DNA of 6,342 bases, from NCBI GenBank assembly GCA_021156245.1, contig JAJNBO010000159.1, positions 1 through 6,342 on the forward strand. The letters run 5' to 3'. A program made the translations under genes and the position numbers. The number at the start of each line of letters is the position of its first letter. Positions within the stretch are counted from its first letter, which is position 1. Source of the stretch: Ramlibacter sp. (GTDB lineage Bacteria; Pseudomonadota; Gammaproteobacteria; Burkholderiales; Burkholderiaceae_C). Below, piece after piece: positions 1 through 5,280 of this stretch. The notes below the pieces were generated by a model. The model was not told the origin of the DNA, searched no databases, and saw only the letters and a program-made list of their open reading frames with translations.

Positions 1-333
1 CTGGCCACCCGGCACCAGGCGGTGCAGCCGGAGCTGCTGCGGCTGCTGCATGCGCGCGGCATGGCGATGCCGATCATGACGAGCCGGCAGGTGAAGGTGC
101 TGCGCCAGCTGGGCAAGCTGCAGGGCGCGAAGTTCGACCAGCTGTACGTGGAGGAAGTGGTGCTGCGTTCGCACCGGGACGACATCGCCAACTACGAGAA
201 GCTGGCGGTGGACGCGCAGGACCCCGTGCTCAAGGCATGGATCGAACGCCACCTGCCAACCCTGCGGTTCCACCAGGCGAAGGCCGGCAAGGCCTTGCCG
301 AACGCTTCCCTGCGCGGTCAGCGCGCGGTGTAG
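1..333 (+). CDS. DUF4142 domain protein, C-terminal part (5' end outside window)
   Basis: The reading frame is open from base 1 and ends at a TAG (331-333), giving 110 visible residues; the true start lies upstream. The visible part looks like the helical C-terminal half of a DUF4142 domain. It has a short 'H..V...LL.LLHARGMAMP' segment, a 'LGKLQGAKFDQLYVEEVVLRSH' type helix (the family commonly shows 'L..L.GAAFD..Y...M...H' here), and then a pattern resembling 'DPVLKAWIERHLPTLRFH', which corresponds to the family's 'D..LK.fA...LP.L..H'. DUF4142 proteins are usually exported, ferritin-like helical bundles of unknown function in proteobacteria. The signal peptide would be upstream and cannot be seen. 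The last five codons overlap the 3' end of the opposing DUF4019 gene. The family assignment is from remembered consensus and is fairly secure; the biological role is unknown. Confidence 0.8.
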   Translation: MATRHQAVQPELLRLLHARGMAMPIMTSRQVKVLRQLGKLQGAKFDQLYVEEVVLRSHRDDIANYEKLAVDAQDPVLKAWIERHLPTLRFHQAKAGKALPNASLRGQRAV

Positions 334-839
334 CCCATCACGCGCCAGCGGCCGTCCGGCTCGCGCACCGTGGTGACGGTTTCGACGACCTGCGGGTTCT
401 TCTCGAACCTGGTGAGGAAATTAACGGTGACGTAGTCGCCGTCCGGACGGCCGGCCAGCGTCTTCTTGTACAAGGCCTGGCCGGGCTCGCGCTGGACCAG
501 CGCTCCGAACGGCTCGCGCACCTTGGGGATGCCATCCATCCACGCGCCCAGCGGCACGGTCTGGCGGAACGCCGCGCTCGATGCGTCCCACGCCGAGCCC
601 CAGTCGCGCCGGTCCAGCAGGAGCAGGAACGCATGCGCGGCCAGTTGACCGGCCTTCTCGGCCTCCGGGTTGCTCACGGTGCCGGGCGCGGCCTGCGGTT
701 GCGCCGCGGGTGCAGCGGGCGCCGCCGGAGCGGCGCGCGCGGGTGCGCCGGTGCTCGCCGGCGGCTTGAGCTGGGCCTGCGCGGCGGCGGCGACGCCCAG
801 GGCTGCGGCCAGTGCGGCAAGACGGAAACTCGGCTTCAT
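318..839 (-). CDS. Secreted DUF4019 domain protein
   Basis: This encodes 173 residues. The chosen ATG (837-839) has a GGAG 5 bases upstream; an in-frame TTG at 858-860 would add seven residues but has no better ribosome site. Residues 1-22 form a classic signal peptide: Lys2 and Arg6, then an Ala/Leu core, ending in AQA before Gln23. Residues 25-53 are an Ala/Pro-rich low-complexity linker, and residues from about 59 to the end form the DUF4019 domain. The domain shows the family pattern of a 'W..AWD.SS..F' segment, a 'W......VR.P.G.L..R' segment, a 'DGDYVTVNFLTRFEK' strand, 'ETVTTVREPDGRWRVMGY' near the end and a final short tail. The function of DUF4019 is not known; the fold is probably a small NTF2-like or related domain (inference). 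No cysteine follows the signal peptide, so it should be a soluble periplasmic protein rather than a lipoprotein. It lies 70 bp downstream of the DUF72 gene on the same strand and may be read through from it. Confidence 0.85.
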   Translation of the reverse strand: MKPSFRLAALAAALGVAAAAQAQLKPPASTGAPARAAPAAPAAPAAQPQAAPGTVSNPEAEKAGQLAAHAFLLLLDRRDWGSAWDASSAAFRQTVPLGAWMDGIPKVREPFGALVQREPGQALYKKTLAGRPDGDYVTVNFLTRFEKNPQVVETVTTVREPDGRWRVMGYTAR

Positions 840-844
840 CGGGA

Positions 845-848
845 CTCC
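845..848 (-). promoter_or_regulatory. Ribosome binding site of the DUF4019 gene
   Basis: On the minus strand GGAG is followed by five bases (TCCCG) and then the ATG at 839. This spacing supports the ATG at 837-839 over the in-frame TTG at 858-860. Confidence 0.6.
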
Positions 849-909
849 ACGATCTGACAACCTGGCAGTCTAGCCGCTGCCCACGGCCGGGTTCCCGGGC
901 TACGGTTTT

Positions 910-1818
910 TTACCGCGCCTTTACCCGCAGCAGCTCGCGCATCATCCGCGCGCCCACCTGGCCCTGGTCCTCGTTGTTCGTGTTGAAGACCACGTGCACG
1001 TGGTCCGCCAGCGTGGCGAGGTGCTCGATCTCCGGCACCATCGCCGCGAGTTCGTCGTTGCCGTACTGGTAGTCGAAGCGCGCCGACGACGCGGCCAGCC
1101 CCTTTCTGTTCCACGTCTCCTTGTTGCGCCCGTGCAGGCGCACGATGGCGAGCTTCGGATTCGTGACGTCCCAGACGCAGGGCACGCAATTGGCGAAGCC
1201 CTGGGGAGAGTCGACGACCGTGTGCACGAGGCCGAGTCTCTGCTCCCATTCGATCGTCTTCTCCAGGTCGTCGCCGTGGAACCACGTGCCGTGGCGGAAT
1301 TCGGCCGCGACCAGGTGACCCGACATCTTCTCGACGCAGTGCTCCACGTGGGCGATGCCGGCGCGATTGCGCAGCAGCCACGGCGCGAACTGGAAGTGCA
1401 CCGCGCCCAGCTTGCCGGCGTCCTTCAGTGGCGCCAGGGCTTCGATGAACCGCCGCCACAGTTCGTCGCGGATCTCCGCCGGCACGTCCTGGTAGTAGAG
1501 GTTGCGTGTGACGTCCGGGCCCAGCGCCTGCTGCAGGTCGCGATGCAGCACAGTCGGCAACGTCTGGTGCCCGGTGAACAGGCGAAAGGCCTTCACGTTG
1601 AAGGTGAAGTCCGGCGGCGTGCGCTGCGCCCAGAGTTGCGCGACCTGCGGCGTCGGCATCGCGTAGTAGCTGGAATCGACCTCCACCATCGGGAACTGGC
1701 GCGCGTAGAACTGCAGCCGCTGCTCCGCCGTCTTGCACGCCGGCGGATAGAAGCGGCCGCAGGCGATGAGCGTCTTGTCCGTCCACGATGCGGTGCCGAC
1801 GAGGATGTTTCCGGTCAC
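910..1818 (-). CDS. DUF72 (YecE-like) TIM-barrel protein
   Basis: This is a 302-residue protein starting at a GTG (1816-1818). There is no ATG between the upstream helicase gene and the conserved N-terminus, so GTG is the only sensible start; it lacks a Shine-Dalgarno sequence. The protein carries the DUF72 signatures in order: 'ILVGTASWTDKTLI' with 'GRFYPP' at about residues 5-26, 'VEVDSSYYAMPT' at 45-56, 'DFTFNVKAFRLFTGH' soon after, 'GAVHFQFAPW', 'EFRHGTWF' at 173-180, 'RLHGRNKETW' at 227-236, and the C-terminal 'HVVFNTNNEDQGQVGA' segment. DUF72 proteins form a TIM-barrel family of unknown biochemical activity, and length and motif order here are normal. The gene is divergent from the helicase with an 18-bp spacer. 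The very long frame that continues upstream through the antisense of the helicase is not part of this protein. Confidence 0.92.
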   Translation of the reverse strand: MTGNILVGTASWTDKTLIACGRFYPPACKTAEQRLQFYARQFPMVEVDSSYYAMPTPQVAQLWAQRTPPDFTFNVKAFRLFTGHQTLPTVLHRDLQQALGPDVTRNLYYQDVPAEIRDELWRRFIEALAPLKDAGKLGAVHFQFAPWLLRNRAGIAHVEHCVEKMSGHLVAAEFRHGTWFHGDDLEKTIEWEQRLGLVHTVVDSPQGFANCVPCVWDVTNPKLAIVRLHGRNKETWNRKGLAASSARFDYQYGNDELAAMVPEIEHLATLADHVHVVFNTNNEDQGQVGARMMRELLRVKAR

Positions 1819-1836
1819 TGGATTAATATACAGCGG
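1819..1836. promoter_or_regulatory. 18-bp divergent start region with A/T box, possible bidirectional -10
   Basis: The whole space between the DUF72 GTG and the helicase ATG is 18 bp. It contains ATTAATATA (1822-1830), a pure A/T run in very GC-rich surroundings. Read on the minus strand, TATATT (1830-1825) matches the -10 consensus TATAAT at five of six positions. Read on the plus strand, TAATAT (1824-1829) matches at four of six. Counting about seven bases downstream of either box lands on or next to the respective start codon, so both mRNAs could be leaderless. This agrees with the missing Shine-Dalgarno of both genes. I found no convincing -35 element on either strand, so the promoter call is tentative. 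Confidence 0.35.
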
Positions 1837-3906
1837 ATGCAGTACCCCGACCCCCTCGAATCGCTCAACGCGCAGCAGCGCGACGCGGCCACGCATGGCA
1901 CCGGCGACACGGCCGGCGACACGCGGCCGCTGCTGGTGATCGCGGGAGCGGGCTCGGGCAAGACCAACACGCTGGCGCATCGCGTCGCCAACCTCGTGCG
2001 CCACGGGGCGGACCCGCAGCGCGTGCTGCTGCTCACGTTCAGCCGGCGGGCGGCGCAGGAGATGGAGCGCCGCGTCGGCGGCGTGCTGCAGAGGGCGCTG
2101 GGACTTGCAGGCAGCCAGCCGCTGCCCAACCTGCCCTGGAGCGGCACCTTCCACGGCATCGGTGCGCGGCTGCTGCGCGAGTACGCGCCGCGCATCGGCC
2201 TGGAAGACACCTTCACCATCCACGACCGCGGGGACGCCGAGGACCTGATGGGGATGGTGCGGCACGAGATCGGCCTGTCCGAGACGAAGAAGCGGTTCCC
2301 CTTGAAGGGCACGTGCCTGGGCATCTACTCCCGCGTGCTCAACACGCGCGAGCCGCTGCCGGTGGTGCTGCAATCGGTGTACCCGTGGTGCACGCAGTGG
2401 GAGGACGAGCTGAAGAAGCTGTTCGGCGCGTACGTGGAGGCCAAGCAGCAGCAGAACGTGCTGGACTACGACGACCTGCTCGCCTTCTGGGCCGACATGA
2501 TGGCGGAGCCGGCGCTGGCCGCCGAAGTCGGCGCGCGCTTCGACCACGTGCTGGTGGACGAATACCAGGACACGAACAAGCTGCAGGCGCAGATCCTGCT
2601 CGGGCTCAAGCCGACGGGGCAGGGCGTCACGGTCGTCGGCGACGACGCGCAGAGCATCTACTCGTTTCGCGGCGCGACGGTGCGCAACATCCTCGACTTC
2701 CCGCACCAGTTCACGCAGCCCGCGCGCGTCGTCACGCTGGAGCGCAACTATCGCAGTACGCAGCCCATCCTGGACGCCAGCAACGCGGTGATCGCGGCGG
2801 CGCGCGAACGCCATGCCAAGAACCTGTTCACCGACAAGGCTTCCAGCCAGCGCGCGCAGCTCGTGCTGGTGCCGGACGAGGCGCAGCAGGCGCGCTGGGT
2901 GGCCGACCAGGTGCTGCGCCAGCGCGAAGCCGGAACGACGCTGAAGTCGCAGGCGGTGCTGTTCCGCACCAGCCATCACAGCGCTGCGCTCGAACTGGAG
3001 CTCGCGCGCCGGAACATCCCGTTCGTCAAGTTCGGAGGCCTGAAGTTCCTGGAGGCCGCGCACGTCAAGGACGTGATGGCGCTGCTGCGGTTCGCGCAGA
3101 ACCCGCGCAGCCGCATGACCGGCTTCCGCGTCGCGCAACTGGTGCCCGGCGTAGGCGCGGCCACCGCCACCCGCCTGCTCGACGCGATGGCGGCGGCCAG
3201 CGATCCGCACCAGGCGCTGCAATCGTTCGAGGCGCCCCCGCAGGCGAAGGAAGAGTGGACGCAGCTGGCCTCGCTGTTCGCCAAGCTGAACGACGCCGAG
3301 CTGGCGTGGCCCGCCGACATGGAGCTGGCGAAGTCCTGGTACCTGCCGGTGCTCGAGCGGCTGCACGAGGACGCCGCCGTGCGCAAGCTGGACGTCGAGC
3401 AGCTCGCCCGCCTGGCCGCGGGCTATGGCAGCCGCGAGCGTTTCCTCACCGAGCTGACGCTCGATCCGCCCGAGGCCACCAGCGACCAGAGCGGGCCGCC
3501 GCTGCGCGACGAGGACTACCTCATCCTCTCCACCATCCACAGCGCCAAGGGCCAGGAGTGGAAGGCGGTGCACGTGCTGAGCGTGGTGGACGGCTGCATC
3601 CCGAGCGACATGGCGACCGGCACCACCGAGGAGATCGAGGAAGAGCGCCGCCTGCTGTACGTGGCCATGACCCGCGCGCGGGAGCAGTTGCACTTGCTGG
3701 TGCCGCAGCGCTTCTACGTCACGCAGCAGTCGGGCGGCGGCGACCGCCACATGTACGCCGGCCGCACGCGTTTCATCAGCGAGGGGATGGCCGCGCGGTT
3801 CGAGCAGGTCACTTGGCCCGAGGCGATCGTGGCGCGCCCCGGCATCGCGCAGCCGCAGGCGCCCCTCATGCAGGTGCGCTCGCGGGCACGGGCCGCGTGG
3901 AAATAA
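1837..3906 (+). CDS. UvrD/Rep-type superfamily 1 ATP-dependent DNA helicase
   Basis: This 689-residue protein should translocate 3' to 5' on single-stranded DNA and unwind duplexes using ATP, acting in the cytoplasm in repair or replication. All SF1A motifs are intact: Q motif LNAQQRDAA (10-18), Walker A AGAGSGKT (36-43), Ia LLLTFSRRAAQEM (64-76), Ib GTFHGIGARLL (103-113), the LDYDDLL helix (209-215), motif II VDEYQDT (240-246), III VVGDDAQSIYSFRG (266-279), IV LERNYRST (301-308), the 2B segment GGLKF (400-404) with VPGVGAATATRLL (436-448), V STIHSAKGQEW (565-575) and VI EEERRLLYVAMTRARE (601-616). Length is close to Rep and a little short of UvrD. It ends soon after motif VI and a short tail, so no UvrD-like C-terminal Tudor domain is evident. 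The ATG at 1837 lies just before the Q motif; the frame is open further upstream only as antisense of DUF72. I cannot assign it to UvrD, Rep or PcrA proper; it may be an extra paralogue, so no symbol is given. Confidence 0.95.
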   Translation: MQYPDPLESLNAQQRDAATHGTGDTAGDTRPLLVIAGAGSGKTNTLAHRVANLVRHGADPQRVLLLTFSRRAAQEMERRVGGVLQRALGLAGSQPLPNLPWSGTFHGIGARLLREYAPRIGLEDTFTIHDRGDAEDLMGMVRHEIGLSETKKRFPLKGTCLGIYSRVLNTREPLPVVLQSVYPWCTQWEDELKKLFGAYVEAKQQQNVLDYDDLLAFWADMMAEPALAAEVGARFDHVLVDEYQDTNKLQAQILLGLKPTGQGVTVVGDDAQSIYSFRGATVRNILDFPHQFTQPARVVTLERNYRSTQPILDASNAVIAAARERHAKNLFTDKASSQRAQLVLVPDEAQQARWVADQVLRQREAGTTLKSQAVLFRTSHHSAALELELARRNIPFVKFGGLKFLEAAHVKDVMALLRFAQNPRSRMTGFRVAQLVPGVGAATATRLLDAMAAASDPHQALQSFEAPPQAKEEWTQLASLFAKLNDAELAWPADMELAKSWYLPVLERLHEDAAVRKLDVEQLARLAAGYGSRERFLTELTLDPPEATSDQSGPPLRDEDYLILSTIHSAKGQEWKAVHVLSVVDGCIPSDMATGTTEEIEEERRLLYVAMTRAREQLHLLVPQRFYVTQQSGGGDRHMYAGRTRFISEGMAARFEQVTWPEAIVARPGIAQPQAPLMQVRSRARAAWK

Positions 3907-3921
3907 CGAGACAGCGCGCGG

Positions 3922-3955
3922 TCCTACGCCTGTCCCGCCGATGCCAGCCTAGATT
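3922..3955 (+). promoter_or_regulatory. Candidate promoter of the small-protein/phosphatase group (shared 14-bp element)
   Basis: In the 77-bp gap after the helicase, TCCTACGCCTGTCC (3922-3935) is followed by CTAGATT (3949-3955). The same 14-bp element, differing at two bases, occurs at 5174-5187 ahead of the second hydrophilic-protein gene, also followed by a CTACA box. CTAGATT resembles the CTA-type -10 box recognised by the stationary-phase sigma factor in proteobacteria. Spacing from element to box is 27 bp here and 25 bp in the other copy. Promoter function is inferred from this repetition. Confidence 0.4.
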
Positions 3956-3983
3956 GGCCGCTCCAACCACCAAGGAGCAAGCC

Positions 3984-4172
3984 ATGGCATCCCGCAGTAC
4001 CTCGTCTCCCGCCTCGTCGAAGTCGTCCGCCTCCTCGTCGGGCAAGGGGAGCGCCCAGTCCGCCAGCAAGTCCGGCAAGGCCAGCGCGCAGGGCGGCGCC
4101 AAGGGCAGCAGCGCCAGCAGCAAGCGCAGCGCCGCAGGCGGCGAGAAGAAGTCCACGCCCCGGAGCAAGTGA
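3984..4172 (+). CDS. Small basic Ser/Lys/Ala-rich low-complexity protein
   Basis: This 62-residue protein starts at an ATG with an excellent ribosome site, AAGGAG at 3972-3977, six bases upstream. That strong site, and the Shine-Dalgarno-led start after a clear gap, distinguish it from a longer frame that merely runs through the helicase gene. It contains 23 Ser, 9 Lys, 3 Arg and only one acidic residue, so the net charge is about +11. There is no Leu, Ile, Val, Phe, Tyr, Trp or Cys at all, so it cannot have a hydrophobic core and should be disordered. Residues 20-30 and 31-41 form an 11-residue tandem repeat (GKGSAQSASKS and GKASAQGGAKG). I do not recognise a family. The composition recalls histone-H1-like tails and some stress proteins, so nucleic-acid binding or a desiccation/osmotic protective role are possible but unproven. 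The next gene begins 5 bases after its stop, implying translational coupling. Confidence 0.75.
   Translation: MASRSTSSPASSKSSASSSGKGSAQSASKSGKASAQGGAKGSSASSKRSAAGGEKKSTPRSK
4041..4106 (+). repeat. Two tandem 33-bp imperfect repeats inside the Ser/Lys-rich gene
   Basis: Bases 4041-4073 and 4074-4106 align without gaps at 23 of 33 positions and encode the 11-residue units GKGSAQSASKS and GKASAQGGAKG. The unit is in frame, so it looks like internal duplication of a coding module, though low-complexity codon use could also produce part of the similarity. Confidence 0.55.
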
Positions 4173-4177
4173 GGCCC

Positions 4178-4405
4178 ATGGCAGACCAGCAGAAGCCGGA
4201 CGGCGAAGCCTCCGCTGACCCGAACAGCCGCAGCAGCGGCAACCAGGGCGCCCGCGGCAGCCGCGGGCAAGCCAACGACGGCGCGCTGCCGGACAACGGC
4301 AGCCATGACGGCCGCGACAAGCCCGCGCCGCAATCGACCGACCTGCGCGAGGCCGATGCGCAGGGCGGCGGAGGGACGGCGAGCGAGAGCAGCCGCTCGC
4401 GCTAG
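4178..4405 (+). CDS. Small hydrophilic Gly/Asp/Ser/Arg-rich protein
   Basis: The protein has 75 residues. The ATG at 4178 lies 5 bases after the stop of the preceding small gene, with GTGAGG (4169-4174) three bases upstream as a close, somewhat weak ribosome site. The GTG at 4169 is in the same frame but would overlap the previous stop and adds only three residues. The protein has 9 Asp, 3 Glu, 7 Arg and 2 Lys, many Gly, Ser, Gln and Asn, only two Leu, and no Ile, Val, Phe, Tyr, Trp or Cys. It should be fully disordered. No domain, signal peptide or membrane segment is visible and I recognise no family. Its placement between the Ser/Lys-rich gene and the phosphatase suggests one transcript. 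With no conserved motif to lean on, the gene call rests on spacing, coupling and hydrophilic composition shared with its neighbours. Confidence 0.65.
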   Translation: MADQQKPDGEASADPNSRSSGNQGARGSRGQANDGALPDNGSHDGRDKPAPQSTDLREADAQGGGGTASESSRSR

Positions 4406-4410
4406 CAGGT

Positions 4411-4426
4411 TGGCGACAATGGGGGG
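4411..4426 (+). promoter_or_regulatory. Possible -10 element directly before the phosphatase start
   Basis: TGGCGACAAT (4411-4420) contains GACAAT, which matches four of six -10 bases, and sits 7 bases before the ATG at 4427. The remaining bases up to the ATG are a run of G, too close to the start for a normal Shine-Dalgarno. A leaderless transcript starting at or near the ATG would explain this, in addition to read-through from the small-protein genes. No good -35 box was found, so this is weak. Confidence 0.25.
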
Positions 4427-5125
4427 ATGCGTCTCCCCAGCTCCGCCAATTTCCGTCCCGTCGGGATCGTTCCCCTTCGCAACGTCTGGCGCTCCGACCA
4501 CCTCGGCGCGCTCGACGACCATGACGCCGCCCAGATCGAGGCGCTCGGCATCCGCCGCGTGCTCGACTTCCGCGGCGTCGAGGAACGCACCGCGGCTGCC
4601 TGCCGCCTGCCCGGCGTGACGGTGCATTCCTTGCCGATCGAACCCACCATCGTCCAGCAGCTCGCCGGGCTCGTCGCCGCCGGCACCACCATTTCCGGCC
4701 GCGACGTCGCCGACTACATGCAGGACACGTATCGCGGCTTCGTGCGCACCGGCACGCCGCGCTTCGCCGAGTTCTTCGGCCACCTGCTGGAGTCGGACAC
4801 CCCCACGGTCTTTCATTGCACGGCCGGCAAGGACCGCACGGGGTTTGCCGCTGCCCTCCTGCTCAAGGCCACCGGCGCCAGCGATGACGAGGTGATGCAC
4901 GACTACCTGCTCACGAACGACCGCGTGCAGTTGCCGCAGGGATCCCGCCTGGGGCTCTCGCCGGAAGCGGCGGAGGTGTTGTGGCGCGTGCAACCGGAAT
5001 TCCTGCTGGCCGCCCTCGACGAGGTGAACCGCGCATACGGCTCCATGGAAGGCTACCTGCGCGAGGGCCTCGGACTCGGTGACGCCGAACACGAACGCCT
5101 GCGCGCGCTTTACAAGGCGGGCTAG
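4427..5125 (+). CDS. Tyrosine-phosphatase-family protein (Y_phosphatase3 / PtpB-like)
   Basis: This 232-residue cytoplasmic protein has the Cys-based phosphatase loop HCTAGKDRTG at residues 130-139, with Cys131 as the expected nucleophile and Arg137 as the phosphate-binding Arg (C-x5-R). The N-terminal half shows the family pattern NFR (8-10), WRSDHL (21-26), and LGIRRVLDFRGVEER (40-54). This is the arrangement of the bacterial tyrosine/serine phosphatase group that includes mycobacterial PtpB; members hydrolyse phosphotyrosine, and some also phosphoserine or phosphoinositides. Length is normal for the family. The ATG at 4427 is preceded by GGGGGG but no properly spaced Shine-Dalgarno; another ATG at 4419 is out of frame. 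It follows the 75-aa gene by 21 bases, so it is probably on the same transcript. The substrate cannot be told from sequence. Confidence 0.9.
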   Translation: MRLPSSANFRPVGIVPLRNVWRSDHLGALDDHDAAQIEALGIRRVLDFRGVEERTAAACRLPGVTVHSLPIEPTIVQQLAGLVAAGTTISGRDVADYMQDTYRGFVRTGTPRFAEFFGHLLESDTPTVFHCTAGKDRTGFAAALLLKATGASDDEVMHDYLLTNDRVQLPQGSRLGLSPEAAEVLWRVQPEFLLAALDEVNRAYGSMEGYLREGLGLGDAEHERLRALYKAG

Positions 5126-5173
5126 GCACTTGCGGGCCGGCAGATCACTTTCCTTCCGGCTACCGCGACAGTC

Positions 5174-5204
5174 TCCTACGCAAGTCCTTGCGCGGTGACT
5201 ACAG
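5174..5204 (+). promoter_or_regulatory. Candidate promoter of the acidic-protein/hydrolase group (shared 14-bp element with dyad)
   Basis: TCCTACGCAAGTCC (5174-5187) repeats the element at 3922-3935 with 12 of 14 bases identical, and is followed 25 bp from its start by CTACAG (5199-5204), a CTA-type -10 box. Overlapping it is a perfect inverted repeat, CGCAAG-TC-CTTGCG (5179-5192), which has no equivalent in the first copy and could be an operator or chance. The rest of the 155-bp gap (5126-5280) contains the 5' leader described separately. Confidence 0.4.
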
Positions 5205-5241
5205 GTCTGCCGCTGGGGCAGGCGAACACTCCATGCCATGG

Positions 5242-5255
5242 CGGGCAAAAGCCCG
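5242..5255 (+). other. Small perfect hairpin in the leader of the acidic-protein gene
   Basis: CGGGC-AAAA-GCCCG forms a 5-bp stem with a tetraloop, 12 bases upstream of the AAAGGAG ribosome site. No T-run follows, so it is not an intrinsic terminator. It might stabilise the 5' end of the message or influence ribosome access. Confidence 0.4.
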
Positions 5256-5267
5256 ACACCAAGAAGC

Positions 5268-5274
5268 AAAGGAG
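5268..5274 (+). promoter_or_regulatory. Strong ribosome binding site fixing the 5281 start
   Basis: AAAGGAG lies six bases before the ATG at 5281. An in-frame ATG at 5233 and a GTG-type start further up (about 5188) lack such a site, so the 5281 start is preferred. Confidence 0.75.
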
Positions 5275-5280
5275 TCCGCG

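Noticed and set aside
700..770. GCC/GCG-rich repeat-like DNA
   Set aside because: It encodes the Ala/Pro linker of the DUF4019 protein; the repetition is explained by amino-acid composition.
880..915. Possible terminator: CCGGGTTCCCGG followed by CGGTTTTTTACCG
   Set aside because: The T-run is on the plus strand, where no gene ends nearby, and it overlaps the stop codon of the minus-strand DUF72 gene. The stem is only about 4 bp and a T-run is absent in the orientation needed for DUF72.
994..1836. Upstream extension of the helicase frame through the DUF72 region
   Set aside because: These codons are antisense to the conserved DUF72 protein; the helicase Q motif starts right after the ATG at 1837, which is where the family normally begins.
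910..3750. Very long minus-strand open frame opposite the helicase, joined to DUF72
   Set aside because: Only its last 302 codons match a family (DUF72). The remainder is the antisense of an intact helicase with all motifs, and is rich in Arg, Leu, Val and Gln as expected for a high-GC shadow frame.
2313..3983. Long plus-strand frame leading into the 62-aa gene
   Set aside because: It is the +1/+2 shadow of the helicase, with Arg/Gly/Ala-rich low complexity. The small gene has its own AAGGAG site and start at 3984.
5130..5160. GCCGG...CCGGC pairing after the phosphatase stop as an intrinsic terminator
   Set aside because: The stem is short, the loop is about 16 bases and no T-run follows.
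3866..5269. 467-codon minus-strand open frame
   Set aside because: It is antisense to the phosphatase and the small genes, shows no recognisable domain, and has no sensible ribosome site.
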